Assembly (NCBI RefSeq): GCF_030253575.1 | Contig: NC_080567.1 | Coordinates: 37,167,501-37,231,500, forward strand | Length of the DNA: 64,000 bases | Direction of reading: 5' to 3' | From: Rhododendron vialii | Lineage: Eukaryota; Streptophyta; Magnoliopsida; Ericales; Ericaceae | Shown: positions 47,075 to 59,240 of the stretch, piece by piece | How the letters are laid out: every line of letters begins with the position of its first letter | Numbering within the stretch: the stretch's first letter is position 1 | Notes under the pieces: model-generated | What the model was told of the DNA's origin: nothing | Database searches by the model: none | The model's input: only the letters and a program-made list of their open reading frames with translations | Program-made: the position numbers and the translations under genes

Positions 47075-50000
47075 ATGGGGTCTGCTTGTTGCGTGGCTTC
47101 TAGAGAGACAACTATAGTGGCTGCTAGGGAGACAACTATAACGAATGGACCAACCAGCGAAGTTGTACAAAGGAATGTTAGGTATTCACCATCATGGAGT
47201 TTCCGGTGGGATAACAGAAGGCGAGTGGCAGGGGAAGAGACTGTGAATTGGCTTTCTGATGGAGTGAGCAGGAGTGGAGGATTGGGAGTTAAATCTGGAA
47301 CAACAGTAGAAACTGCTTATGCATCAGAAGAAGGAAGCCCATTGGATAGCTCTCAGACACTGACAGGGCCGAGGTCTCCAATCTCGGAGAGAAATTCAGG
47401 AACTTCGAAGCTTCCTTCATCAGGTAAATTTCCATCTGCTGAGCACTGCTGTGTGCGAAAAGATTCCAAAAGCCATCCCTTCCCCTAAAATGTTGATACC
47501 TTGGGAGGTCTATTGCAGGCTCATTAACCTTTTGAGCTACATGGCAGAAATGGAACTCGTTATAAAATTGTAGTTAAGATTATTGGTGCATGACGTAATA
47601 TATGACTGTATAATTGATGTATGTGAAAGGATGAGAAGATAGATGCGTGGTTCAGATGAAGCCAAAAATACCAAAGGCATGCCTATCTTAAAAGCGAGCA
47701 AATGAAGGGTTGTACGATATTTTAAGTTTTATGTTATTAGGTTTTTATTCCTTGGCAACTTGGCATATTGTTGCTTTAGCCTTGAAAAGTAATTTGAGAA
47801 TCTACATCTATTTAGTCTTGATTAACATCTATTGAAAATCAACATTTATGTTAAATTAATGTATTAGTTTTTTTTATGCTTTAAGATGACCTAGCTGGAA
47901 AAAAAATTAAGATTTCCTGTGTGTGAGCACGTGCTGGAGTACTTTTTGGATTCTATTGAACAAGGGAGACATAGAGCTTTGTTCGCTCCACTCAACAACC
48001 CTCGTATTCTCAACCTGTGTCTATGGATGCTGAGATTCTGTAGTAACAACATTCTGTAATTCTGAAACAATTCCTGGAGGACAGGCCTTAGGATCATGAA
48101 TTTGCGTAGAGGTTTGTGTAGGTAAAGATAAAAGGATCTAACGGCGCATAATTGATCTTTTTCCTTAGTTATCCCTTGCCAAATCCCTACCCAAATCCAT
48201 GATCCAAACACAGGCTAAAGGTTGGGCTATTGATAATATCGCAGTGATGAGAGTGACATGTTGATGCAAGTTACGACTTTGATGATAGTGATGAGCGATG
48301 ACATAGATAGTGACCATGATACTGAGCTGGAAGAATGTGCTAACTACTAACTGTGAATATGATGTCGGAAATAGACCTGTTTCATATCACCGTTCGATAA
48401 GGAGTACCAAAAACGATGTCTTTGCATAATATGGAATCCAAACATTCATTCACACTTCATTAATGATCGTAATGTGCAATGAAATTGCAACACATGTAAC
48501 AATTTTATGAGATCCTCTTGTTTTACATATGAAGTTCGTATTGGCAGACATGAACCTTTGGCTTGCATTAGATTTTGCTGATGTTATACCTTTTAAGGTG
48601 AAGCTGTTTTCTCACTCTGGAGATGCAATAGTGCCTATGTTACATTGATCCTTCATTTTGGCTCAAGTACCCGTGTCGATGTGTTGGACACCCGTATCCG
48701 TTTGGACACTCGGATCCTTTAATTGTTATGATTCTTACAGAAAGTAATGTCAAATTAGCTAGAAAAGCGTTATTACGAGTATTTCACATGAACAGGAAAT
48801 AGCAAAAACATATTTTTCTTAACCCCTTCTTGTTTAAATAAACTTCTAAATATAATTCACGATACAAAATCTGAATAATTATGCAATAATACTACGAATA
48901 AGTGTTCAGGAAGATTCCTGGTACCCATACCCAATCTGGGGACACATATCCTAGTATCCTAAGATTTAAGTTTAGGAAGGTCTGATGCTTGGATTTGCAC
49001 ACGCACCTGATACTCGCACCCGAGTCCATGTAACATAGGTGTCGACAGCTAATTACAGGGATGGGACTTGGAATGTTGATATATTTTATGTATATATTAT
49101 CTTTGAGAGCTGGAAAAAAATATAATGATGGCTCCATTGTTAAACACACTGTTGCTTGCAATCCATTTGCTGCTATCTTCAATAACTTGATGCCCCTGCT
49201 TATTTTTCTATCTACTGCCCTATTTATTTGCTTTCTTTATCTGTGCAATGCCTTCTGAAGTTTAAAGTGCCTCTCATTGTATTATGAGAATCTTGCCTGC
49301 TTCTTTCGTGAATATTCCCCAGTTTTGAATAGTATGGGAGCTGACTCTCAGTAAGAAATGTGGCCTGGGATGTTTTGTGTAGGGCCATAACAGTGGCCTG
49401 ACGTGGGTCTTTTACTCTTTGGCACTATATTTGATTATTTTCCAATGCATTGGCATTATCGTTTGTTGTGTTGTATTGATATGTTCTCTGCTTGTGTACA
49501 GCGGATCAATCACATTTTAGAAGTGTTCCGTTAGAGGTATGTGCTGTACAATGATGGACTTCAGTGCACTCCACTATATTTGCAAATATCATTTTGTTGG
49601 GCTCACATAGTCCTTTTATGCATATTAGGTGAAGGAGCCAACAGAATCTCCAGCAGTTTCAGATCCGTCTCCCATGAAACTGCCACCTCCTTCGGTGCAT
49701 TCAATATCATCATTATCTCCATCCCCTGTGTCCTCCAAAAACCACCTACTTCCTGTGAGCCCAAATCCATCACGGTGGTCCCATAGTTCCCCAGGACACC
49801 ACCTACGACAAGGGTCTGATAGCCGGATTCCAGGACATAAGTCACCAAACTTCTCAATCTCCGAAGAACCATCTTTTCGATGGAGCAATGAGTCAACCGG
49901 GGCGTCTAACCATGGATCCTCAGATGGTTGGTCCTTGCCTGCCTTCTCTGAGCTCATGGCAAATTCTCACAGAGAAAGGTGGTCTTTTGACAGTGAGTCA

Positions 50001-50573
50001 TTGGGGTTCAATTTTGATAAGGTAACCAGGTCTAGTAGCCGACTTTCATCATCTGTGTCCATCGATATGCGAACCTGTGGTGTTTGCTCCAAGCTGTTGA
50101 CTGAGAAATCTTCATGGGGTAGCCAGAAAATTATTGCTACTAATGAGTTAGCCGTGGTTGCTATTCTAGTTTGCGGACACGTTTACCATGCTGAATGCTT
50201 GGAGAATATGACACCTGAAATCAACAAGTATGACCCTGCTTGCCCGGTTTGTACTTTTGGGGAGAAGCAAGTTTTGAAATTGTCTGAGAAGGCCTTGAGA
50301 GCAGAAATGGATTTAAAGGCTAGAAACAAGAGATGGAGGAATCAGATTGTGAGTAGTGATCTTGGCAGTCATTCTGGTGTGCTTGAGGGTCGGAAAAGTG
50401 GTGGAATTGAAGAGAAAGGTCTCAAGATGGTCTCGAGTTCCAGCATGAAGAGCTCATTTGGGAAGCCTTTCTTGACGCGACACTTCTCGTTTGGGTCAAA
50501 AGGGACTAGATCCTTGTTAGAGAATCACTCTACTCGAAAGAAGGCATTCTTCTGGTCAAAATCTAGCAAGTAG
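47075..50573 (+). CDS. RING-H2 zinc finger protein, putative E3 ligase
   Basis: Exons 47075-47423, 49502-49536 and 49629-50573 give 442 aa in continuous frame. The protein is a probable ubiquitin ligase. The RING-H2 domain spans about residues 278-336: C278 and C281 (CGVCSKLL), C310, H312, H315 and C318 (VCGHVYHAEC), then C333 and C336 (CPVC), all eight ligands present. The N-terminus MGSACCVASRE has Gly2 for possible myristoylation and Cys5-Cys6 for possible palmitoylation, suggesting membrane attachment. Residues 130-270 are Ser/Pro-rich and probably disordered. The C-terminus is basic (STRKKAFFWSKSSK). Leader exons lie at about 45500-45712 and 46973-47074. An intron 50599-50973 splits the 3' UTR, 25 bases after the stop. 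Intron 1 holds a MITE-like element (48630-49042). The substrate is unknown. Confidence 0.9.
48630..49042. mobile_element. MITE-like element in RING gene intron 1
   Basis: The ends are inverted: CCTATGTTACATTGA on the left and, read on the other strand, CCTATGTTACATGGACTCGG on the right. Inside are CCCGTGTCGATGTG and GATACTCGCACCCGAG, typical of a family of short plant elements rich in CGTGTC and ACCCG words. No coding capacity and no clear TSD. Confidence 0.5.
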
Positions 50574-51240
50574 TGAGCTGCATTAAGGCCTTTGAGAGGT
50601 GAGCATTTTCCTCTTTCCCAGATATCAGTTTTATCTTATACCAATTGAGAGAAATTTGATTTTTGCTTTGCATAATTCAGCATTCGTTTTGTGTTCTGCA
50701 TTTCCACTCTTGTGCCATGACTGTCCATTCCCCAAACATTCAAATTTGATGAACTATTAGCGTTTACAGACTTTCTTGCAAATTTTCTCAGCTAAGTGTT
50801 ATACACGCTTTTGCAGCTTTGCTCCTGAAGTTGGAATCCTGAATCCGTCTTTTTTTTATAATAGTTCTATAATCTAGTACTTAATATTCTAGTGCTCAAG
50901 TATTAATTTAAATTGTTGGTTTTATGCATACAGATTCCATGATTGATCTTCGTGTGTAAATCTGGTTGGTCAGGGAGCTACGAAGGAAGCAGGACGTTGG
51001 TCATCTGGATGTTTATGAACTTCTCCATTCATATAGTCTGAATTTCAAGCAGGAATAGCTTTAGCTTCTGAAGTTACACTGTAAAGAAGGGGGAAATAAT
51101 ACGAAAAAAGAATTAATCGTTTGGATATATACAAGAAAAAAAGAAGGGAAATGGACGATTGATTGCTCGTCAGTCTTCTATTTTGTACATTTTAATTTGT
51201 TCTGTTGCCTGGATTAGTTCATGAAAACATCCAGAAGAAA
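50574..51240 (+). other. 3' UTR of RING gene with intron
   Basis: GAGAG before GTGAGC at 50599 and TTGGTCAG at 50966-50973 form a plausible GT-AG intron downstream of the stop codon. The transcript may end near 51240. Confidence 0.45.
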
Positions 51241-52250
51241 ATTTGTACGACTTTAGATAACTTGGTTCTTCCTGAAAAGTGAAGTTTGCAAATCCCTTCT
51301 TTGTTTTTGTTTTTGTTTTTGTTTTTTTTGTTTTTGTTTTATTTATTTATATTGAGAGTGTCCTCGTCCAGACACGTTAATGTGGACATCCTTTGGGATG
51401 AAATCTGAAATACTAGCAGCATAACTTTGTTGTGTAATGGGAGGAGATATTATCATTGTCCAATCACGACAAGACATGACACATACTGTGCATGCATAAT
51501 CTAATACAGTCGGTTTTGGTACATACTTGTGTCTCCTCATGTGGTCCAATCATGGTCTATTTTAGGGTTCATTTCATAAGGTGATTAAGGGTATGTTTGG
51601 CACTTCATGTTACCATCAATCCAATCAAGAAAACAAATAAGCAAGTGTAGCCAAACAAACAATTTTCCTTGTGAGTTTTGCTAATGGCTATATATGTGAT
51701 AAGAAATAAGGCGTCATTAAGGATAAGAAATAAGGCGTCATTAAGGAACCGAAGCAGGTCCTAAAATGTGATACCAAGATGATCACAATAGCATTGTTCT
51801 TCAGATGACCTGATGAGTACAAGATCGATCGACGATGGCTACTCTATCTGGGCAATGACCACGCGCCTATTCAGCCATATGTAGGCCTAGGATGAGAGCA
51901 ACAAGGAAAAGAGGTAGGTATTATTTGCCCACTGCCCTAAGGGGCTCTAGCATGATTTAAGGGCTCATCTGAACTGCCATCTTCTCCACTGGGACGACTC
52001 TACATGTCCGAGACATAATCCTAATGCGATTCAATCCCTAATACTATCATTTTCTGTCAGTTTCAATGCGTGATTGATACACCTAATATTCAAGCTCCTA
52101 AGCTTTCTACCTTCTTTTCTACATATAAATTCGCCTGAATTAGACATCCGATGAGTGTTGGTTGATTGTCGTCCTTTGTGTTCTTGGACGATGGGACAAT
52201 GGAGAAGCTCAAAACTGCTCCATCATGATTCATGCCCCCACACCCAGAGT
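51241..52250. other. intergenic, small repeats only
   Basis: A TTTTTG-rich run lies at 51298-51345, and a perfect 24-bp tandem repeat (GATAAGAAATAAGGCG...) at 51698-51745. No gene recognised. Confidence 0.5.
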
Positions 52251-52463
52251 GCAATTTTGTTCACCCTCCTTAAATGAGGATGAATATTATCCTCAATTTT
52301 ATTGGTTGAAATGGTGTGGAGCCCACCACAAGTGATGTCATGCTTACCTTTGCAATACACTTTTTGGTAAGCATGACATCACTTTGTGGTAGGATCCACA
52401 TTACTTCAACCAATAGGAAGGAGGGTAATGTTCACCCTCTTTTAACGAGGGTGAACCAAACTC
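52251..52463. mobile_element. fold-back MITE
   Basis: The arms are inverted: TTGTTCACCCTCCTTAAATG, ATTGGTTGAA and AGTGATGTCATGCTTACC on the left, with complements GGTAAGCATGACATCACTTT, TTCAACCAATAGG and AGGGTGAACCAAA on the right. About 213 bp, loop near 52355. No coding capacity. Confidence 0.75.
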
Positions 52464-52784
52464 AACTCCCCACACCCATGTATTCTTATTAATAGTTTGG
52501 AAACATAAAGGAATGTGCCAGATATGAATTCCATGAGCACAGATAGAAACTTAACCTACTTATGGTGGGGAATGACATGCACCTCCTGTGATGCAAGAAA
52601 GAAAGCATTAGCGCGCGGTTGTGACTCGCTCTAGTCTCTCCCAATTGGTTATCTGAATGCTTAGTCCTGGGGCAAAAGTTCCACCATCTCATGTCCCATA
52701 GCTTTTGGAAAAGTTTTCCTTTTTTCCACGAAACAAAGTGGAACATGTGAGAATCCATATCTTCCTCAACTGTCTTCGTATCAG

Positions 52785-52975
52785 TTTTTTTTTTTTTGTA
52801 AATGGAGAGTGTCCCGACCTAGCTTACTTATGCATACCGCGAACTAATTCCTACAGTCTCCCCCATAGTCCTTTCCACGCTTACATGTGAGGTGAGGGTG
52901 ACTTCAAGAGTTATTAGTAATGAGAATCGAACCTAATATCATAAAAGGAGGCAAACCCCAAGTCCCAGCAATATT
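52785..52975 (-). mobile_element. Au-type SINE
   Basis: The minus strand has box B AGGTTCGATTCTC near the head and a 3' end TTCGCGGTATGCATAAGTAA, then GCTAGGTCGGGACACTC. A poly(A) tail follows, seen as a T run at 52785-52797. The tail matches the conserved Au SINE end. The TSD was not found. Confidence 0.65.
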
Positions 52976-52979
52976 TTGC

Positions 52980-53866
52980 TTGTGTTGTTGGCTTTAATTT
53001 GTTAACACAACGAAGTTAGGATTAATGTGGGTGGGAAGTTTGTTTTCCAATTTTGTGAATCTTAAGAACAATGAGTGTATAGTACAAAGAAATAACCCTC
53101 AATTTGGCCCTGTTTATGGGACCAAATAAATTCATACCCAAGGAGTGTGAGAAAGGGCATGCATACATTTTTGATGGGGTGAATCAAACTACAAAGACTG
53201 CTCACTAGGGCAGGAAAACTACCCTATTTTGATGGGCTAGTGTATTTTGATGGGAAGAAATACACTATTTTCATCTCGACGCATGCAAATACATTGGACA
53301 TAAAATTAGCGTTTTGATCCTAATATACTACATTGGTTAAGTATAAAGGTGACTCTATGCATGTGTTTATATATGTACAAATCAAACGAGGGTCTTGATA
53401 CTAAACTAATGTAATTTATCAAAACTAAGATTTAAGGTTTTTTTACGATATTAGTGGCGATCAGAAGTGATGTCAAATGGTAGCTACGAAAAAATCTAAT
53501 CTTTCTTTATGCTAACTTTATTTCTCTCATATGTAGACAATATTGGTGATGCAGATGATGATGATCATGGAAGATATCAACGACAGTTATTAATTCTAAA
53601 TGCAAAATTAATTTTGACATGAATTTTTTTTTCATTCTCTAAATACACACGTGATGAAGTGTAAAAATAGAGCAGGGTCACGTGACCTAACCTAACCCCA
53701 CCGTGACCGCCAAAAAGCCGTGCCTGTGCCCACCGACACAGACGCCCCGCTTCGTCTTCTCAGTTTAGAACCGTGCAAATACAGTCAACCTCTCCACTCT
53801 CTCTCTCTCTCTCTCCACTTCCACCAGAACTCTCTCTCTCCTCTTTCCCGCCTATTTAATCCTGCA
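52980..53866. other. intergenic and IMPL2 promoter
   Basis: AT-rich spacer, then from about 53690 a GC-richer, CT-rich leader. A frame from 53720 is open into the CDS but has no ATG before 53867. Confidence 0.5.
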
Positions 53867-56800
53867 ATGCTCTCTCAATCCCACTTCCTCTCTCTCTCCT
53901 CGAATCCCTCCCGCTCTCTCCTCACCCGCCAATTCCCCTCCCCTCCCTCAACCCTAACTCTCCCGATCCCTCGCCGCACCAAATTCACTCCGACGACAAT
54001 AATGATCTCAAACTCAAAGTTAGCTGATCACACGGAACCAATCCATCACTTCGACCTCGACCGATTCGCCGGGGTCGGCAACGAGCTCGCCGACGCCGCC
54101 GGAGAAGTTATTCGCAAGTACTTCCGCAAGAGCTTTGACATTCTCGATAAAGATGATTTGAGTAAGTTCTTTTTAGAGAAATTGGTATCTTTATTAGTTT
54201 TTAGTGTTTGTGTGTTTGTTTGATGTGAGTGTGGTGAATTTTTTGATTAGGTCCTGTGACGATTGCTGATCGGGCGGCTGAGGAATCGATGGTGTCGATT
54301 ATAGAAGAGAATTTCCCTTCTCACGCAATGTAAATGAAATTTTCAAGTGTTTTTGGATGCTTTATTGCAACATTTTCATTTCATTTTGAATCTTCGATCA
54401 CCTGCATATTGGAGGAAGGACATACCTAGGGGCGGTAAGCCCGGGCGACTGTACTCACGTTTCAAATTTTATTTTTATTAGCATTGTAGTAGTTTTTTTC
54501 TCAAGAACTTTGAATTTGTATTATTTCACCTGCCCAACCTCGCTTTGAACAATTAAACACCCAACACCCTCCCAACAAAGAGTTTTTTGGGACAAAAAAT
54601 ATATTTTTAGCAGTACTCTTATTTTCCTATACTATTTCGCTTTTTAATATGAATAAGAATGCACCATATTGCATGCAGCTATATCGCAGATGAATATATC
54701 TTAGTAATTGAGCATGGTGATCGAGAATGTACATGATAATCTTTCTTAAAGTATTTGTAAATTTTTTGTTGGCAAAACTAAATATAGTTTTCTAAATTTT
54801 TTTTAATGTTTGCCCAACCAAAATTCCTGCGTCCATCAACTCCATCCATGTATTGGAGGCAATCCTAGTGGGGATGTTTTTAGAAACGAAATAAAATTGG
54901 CATTATCTGATCGGCTAAACTAATTAAGTTGAAAATGATTGTGTTATGCAATTCCTTCCCATCGAAAAGGGACGTTATTTACAGTATCATAATCAAATAT
55001 GATGTAAATCAAATATGATGTATCTTTCTATATCAAATGAATAGAGCTGATAGAAAAAAATTGTGCTTCATGCTTATCTTAAAGGGAAAAGAGGGATTGA
55101 AAATGTTTTATTTAGTACAACCATGTAATCAGGATCAGTAATGTGGGTGTGCTTATTTTCTTGATATGATTTATGTATGTATTTTCCTTCACTCCCTTCA
55201 CTTATGAATGTGGAGCAGAGGGAATCAGGTGCTTATATGAGACACTTGTATCTGAACTTTGTAGTTTCATTGTTTTTACTGAAAAGTATTTGATTATTCA
55301 AATTGCAGTTTCGGAGAAGAGAATGGTTGGAGATGTAAGGAGAAATGTGCAGAATATGTTTGGGTTTTAGATCCGATAGATGGAACTAAAAGTTTTATTA
55401 CTGGTATTTCTTCTTAACTTTTGGGTTGAGGTTGAACTTATTGAGTATGAACCTAAACTATCCGCGAAACTGATTCCTTCTTGGACCATATTCCAGGAAA
55501 ACCCTTGTTTGGCACTCTCATTGCTTTGCTACACAGAGGTAAACCGGTATGCATCATGAGCCATCTCATTTTCTGCAGAAAATGGGGACTAATTTAGAAA
55601 TTAAGATGTAATCTGAACATTAGAATGGGTACAAGGTTATCAATTAAGATGCTTTGGATGTCATTATGCGCTTATTCTGCTGATTATGTATAGTTACAGA
55701 TATGCAAAGCACCATAACTACGTTTGATGGGGTGATTCCCCCTGAGACCTCTACTGTTTGTCGTGTATCAATACGGTGTGACTGTTATGAAGTAGGTAGT
55801 ATTTTGAAAGGAACAAAGTGTTTTCCTTGATCTGTTTACATCCTAAAGTAGTCAAACTATTTCTCATGACAAATGCCTAGATTTTTACCTTTTCTTAGTG
55901 TCACATGGCTTGAGCCTTTCAACCGGGATTAGTTCATGAAGGATGGGTGGTTCCAATTTTAGAGTAATCGTTGTAAGGTTTTAAAACCAACTTCTCCTGG
56001 CATCGCTTTTTCCCTTTCTTCAGACAAGTAAGAAAGGTAAAATTCTGAATTGAACTCTCACTAGTTATGTGTATAACGGATCAATGAAAACCTCTTGTTT
56101 TTGCATTGTGATTCAACAAGGACTTACTTGTGTATTGTGTTACGGAGTGATCCTTTTGGTTGTAGGTTGGAAAGTGCTCTCCTATGTAATCTTTGCTTTT
56201 AATTTGGAGTGTTTCCGTAAGTCAGACTGTGCCAAATTGTACTAGATAGGTGAATACAGAATATTTCTCTATGCTTTAAAGTGATGTTACCATCATTTTA
56301 TCTGCGGGTCATTGATTGGTTAAGTTTCTTTTATCCTGTACTTAAACATACAGCAGTTTGGATGGACTACATCGGTGGAAATCTCCGTCCTTGTATCCTG
56401 TCCTTTAATTATGCTAAACAAAGAGATTGCTGATTGAGTCTAAGTGATTGCTTGTTACGTTGTTCATAGCGCTTCACCATCTTTACAAAAGATCATAGTT
56501 TCTTCCTCATTTCGTTTTCCTCCAGATTCTTGGCATAATTGATCAACCTGTTTTAAGAGAAAGATGGATTGGGATAAATGGAAGGAAAACTACGCTGAAT
56601 GGGGAAGAAGTATCCACACGCAATTGTGCAAAGCTTTCACAATCCTATCTGTATGTTCTTTCATTGCTAATAGATTGCTTTTCTGGAAAAAAAAAATACA
56701 GATTAATAAGGAAGAATTTTGTTGCAGGAAGCAAACCCATAATCTCTGTTTTAAAAGCCTGCACTTTTGAGCGAAGTCTTTATCATTGTGCCTTTCAAGT

Positions 56801-58366
56801 TCGAGGTGTGGTAAATTTGTGGTTTCTCTCTTTTTTCTCACATTTGCTCTTTTCTGATTTAGGTACACAACTAGTCCTCATCTTTTTAGTGGAGATGCTG
56901 AAGTGGCGTTTGCTCGAGTTAGGAGTAAGGTATGCCCAACTTTTATATCATTTAGGGAAAGAGAAATTATAAGGTATGCCCAACTTTTATATCATTTAGG
57001 GAAAGAGAAATTATAATCTCACTTGGCATCAAGAAGCATGTTTCCTTCAGTGCTGGTGAATGATGATTCAGTGTCATGTCCCAAGAAACACCTGATCATT
57101 CCATAGCTCAGATCATACTGTTGTGAATTATGACCATATATATGCAATTACATTCGATGCCATTTTGTCTTGTGAAGCTTCTGCTGTCATTATAGCTAAT
57201 TGTTCAACCTTTGAGATCTAGAGATGTCTGAGGATCTTTGGATGGGACGCTTCATATTTGTCATGGGCATGATACTAGTTTGAGAAATGCAAGTCTTCCC
57301 ATTTCCCCCCCCCCCCCCCACCTGCCCCCCCTTTTTTTTTCCCAATTCTATAGATCTGTCCTTTAATTTTCTTCTGAAACCAAGTGGAGCTTGATTTGTT
57401 TGGTCTGTGGTCTTTTCATGATTTCTTTTCTGATATCTATTTTCTTTAGATAATTATATTGATGGTTCAGAGTAAATGAGGATCAAAGCTATTGCTTTAG
57501 GCATTTTCTAGTTTAGAGAAAAACTGAAAGCAAAATCGAATCAAATGTGTTTAGTTTATTTGACCACGCTGGCCAATTGGAAATATATTTAGAACTAAAT
57601 ATGGGAACTTATGAAGTTTTTACTAGTACTGATTAACAAGTTCATGTAATTGAACTTTTGCAAGTTAGCTCATGAGACCTTTTTTTTGGTAAGAAACCTT
57701 TTCATACCAGTGACAATACTTTATGATTTGGGGATCTCATTATGTATCTTATTGTTCTAACATTCAGGTATTATAGCTTTTCGGTACTCCTTTGATACTT
57801 GGGTATCCTATTTTGCTTTCAATGTAGAATACAACTTTCAGCTTATTCAACATGTAATTTTCCCCTTATCTTTGCCTTTTATGGTTACAGGTAAAAGTGC
57901 CTCTGTATGGCTGCGACTGTTACGCTTATGCTCTTCTCGCCTCAGGTTTTGTGGATCTTGTGATTGAGTCTGGTCTTAAGGTGAGTTGTACCCTTTCAGC
58001 TCTTTGCACTTTGTCCCATTTTGTGAAACCTTTGGTTATGTGTTCCACAAGAATTTCGCTCTCACATTTATTATATTGCATTCCTTTACAGCCATATGAT
58101 TTCCTTTCGCTAATACCCGTGATAGAAGGCGCTGGAGGCGTTATAACTGATTGGGGAGGGCATCAACTTCAGTGGGAAGCTTCTATAGATTCACTTCCAG
58201 AAAGTACGCTATTTATGTGGCTTACTTTCTGTATCTTACATGTGAAACTTGTTTTAGTTCACTCACAGCCAGTCCATACCTTGTGTCATTTCCAGGTTTC
58301 AATGTATTAGCAGCCGGAGGCAAAGAGCTTCACCAACAAGCTCTAGAGTCATTGGAATGGCAATGA
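53867..58366 (+). CDS. IMPL2: histidinol-phosphate phosphatase, plastid (IMPL2)
   Basis: An IMPase-fold, Mg-dependent phosphatase; in Arabidopsis IMPL2/HISN7 removes phosphate from histidinol-phosphate in histidine biosynthesis. Exons: 53867-54161, 54251-54329, 55309-55403, 55497-55546, 56526-56650, 56863-56929, 57891-57980, 58092-58203 and 58296-58366. All introns are GT-AG, giving 327 aa. Residues 1-47 are Ser/Pro/Arg-rich without acids (MLSQSHFLSLSSNPSRSLLT), as in a plastid transit peptide. Metal-binding motifs are all present: VTIADRAAE, GEENG (127-131), WVLDPIDGT (143-151) and the closing PVIEGAGGVITDW region. GKPLFGTLIALLHRGKPILG, LYGCDCYAYALLASGFVDLV and HQQALESLEW are characteristic of IMPL2 rather than of IMPL1 or VTC4. 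The start is the first ATG in frame. Exon 6 is followed by a 44-bp tandem duplication that repeats its splice donor. The gene looks functional. Confidence 0.95.
56927..57014 (+). repeat. 44-bp duplication copying a splice donor
   Basis: Two perfect adjacent copies (56927-56970 and 56971-57014) each begin AAGGTATGCCCAACTTTTAT. The first contains the last bases of IMPL2 exon 6 and its GTATGC donor; the second offers an equivalent donor 44 bases later. Use of the second would add 44 nt and shift the frame. Confidence 0.95.
57306..57340. repeat. C and T homopolymer tract in IMPL2 intron 6
   Basis: Runs of about 14 C, then seven C, then eight T, broken by short interruptions. This is a likely site of sequencing or assembly error. 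Confidence 0.85.
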
Positions 58367-59240
58367 AAATTTGACCGAAGCAATTTAAGATGGTAACATT
58401 TTTCAGCTCTATTAATGGTTCACCTACTTGTGCTTAGAATAGTTGTGGGCTCTGGAGACAGACACAGAATGACTTGAGGTGAACCGTGGAAGTCGAGATT
58501 AAACAAGTGGAATAGCGATTTGTTTTTCTGATTATGTCTTTTGATAAAGTTTTTAAGCAGTCAATTGCAAGGCAACCTGTCAAATGTAAGACCTATGATA
58601 ATCTATTCCCAATAAAAATAGGTTTAAAATAAGACTTGATTGGTGTTACCATGTTCATCGAAGTGTGACTGAATTGAACTTGTAGTGAATTAGTGGTAGG
58701 GGTAAAAAGGGTGGGGTTCTTTCTGTGCAAATTGGATCTTGTTCAATTTTAATGTCGAATAGACTCGAATCAATTTCAATATGCTGATAGTGAGAAACAC
58801 CACCATATGCCGTTGTTTGCTTAATCGTGATCTGCGGAAGCCCCCTCCGCCTCCGGCACACCGCATCATAATCCTGTTTTCTGCCAGAAAATAGAAAACA
58901 CTTAAAAGTTCACTAAGCCGTTGTTCAAGATGCTACTCTTAATTTGACCATTTCAAAAGAGTCCTCTTGCAATCATTGGTGTCTGTTATTTCTGTTGCAG
59001 AATGCTAATAATAGATGCCAAAACTAACGGAAGGTCAAAAATGGCCTGAAATCTTAGGAAATCCAAAATGTAATGTGGCTGCCACATTCTTCCTCCATTT
59101 CCGACCAAGAAAAACGCAGAAACAGAAAAGCGAAAAATAAACAAACCAGAAATAGAAAACCAGTCCCCTTTTTTCCTCACAATCATCCCTTAGTGGGTCT
59201 CTTTCGAATTCATCTCCCTCGCACAGGAGGGCTGCTAGAG
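58367..59240. other. IMPL2 3' end and RLK leader, no other gene
   Basis: The 3' UTR of IMPL2, spacer, and from about 59000 the leader of the receptor kinase gene. The leader contains an ATG at 59073 in frame with the receptor (see finding). Confidence 0.5.

Noticed and set aside
53720-53866. N-terminal extension of the IMPL2 frame
   Set aside because: There is no ATG before 53867, and the sequence is a CT-rich leader.
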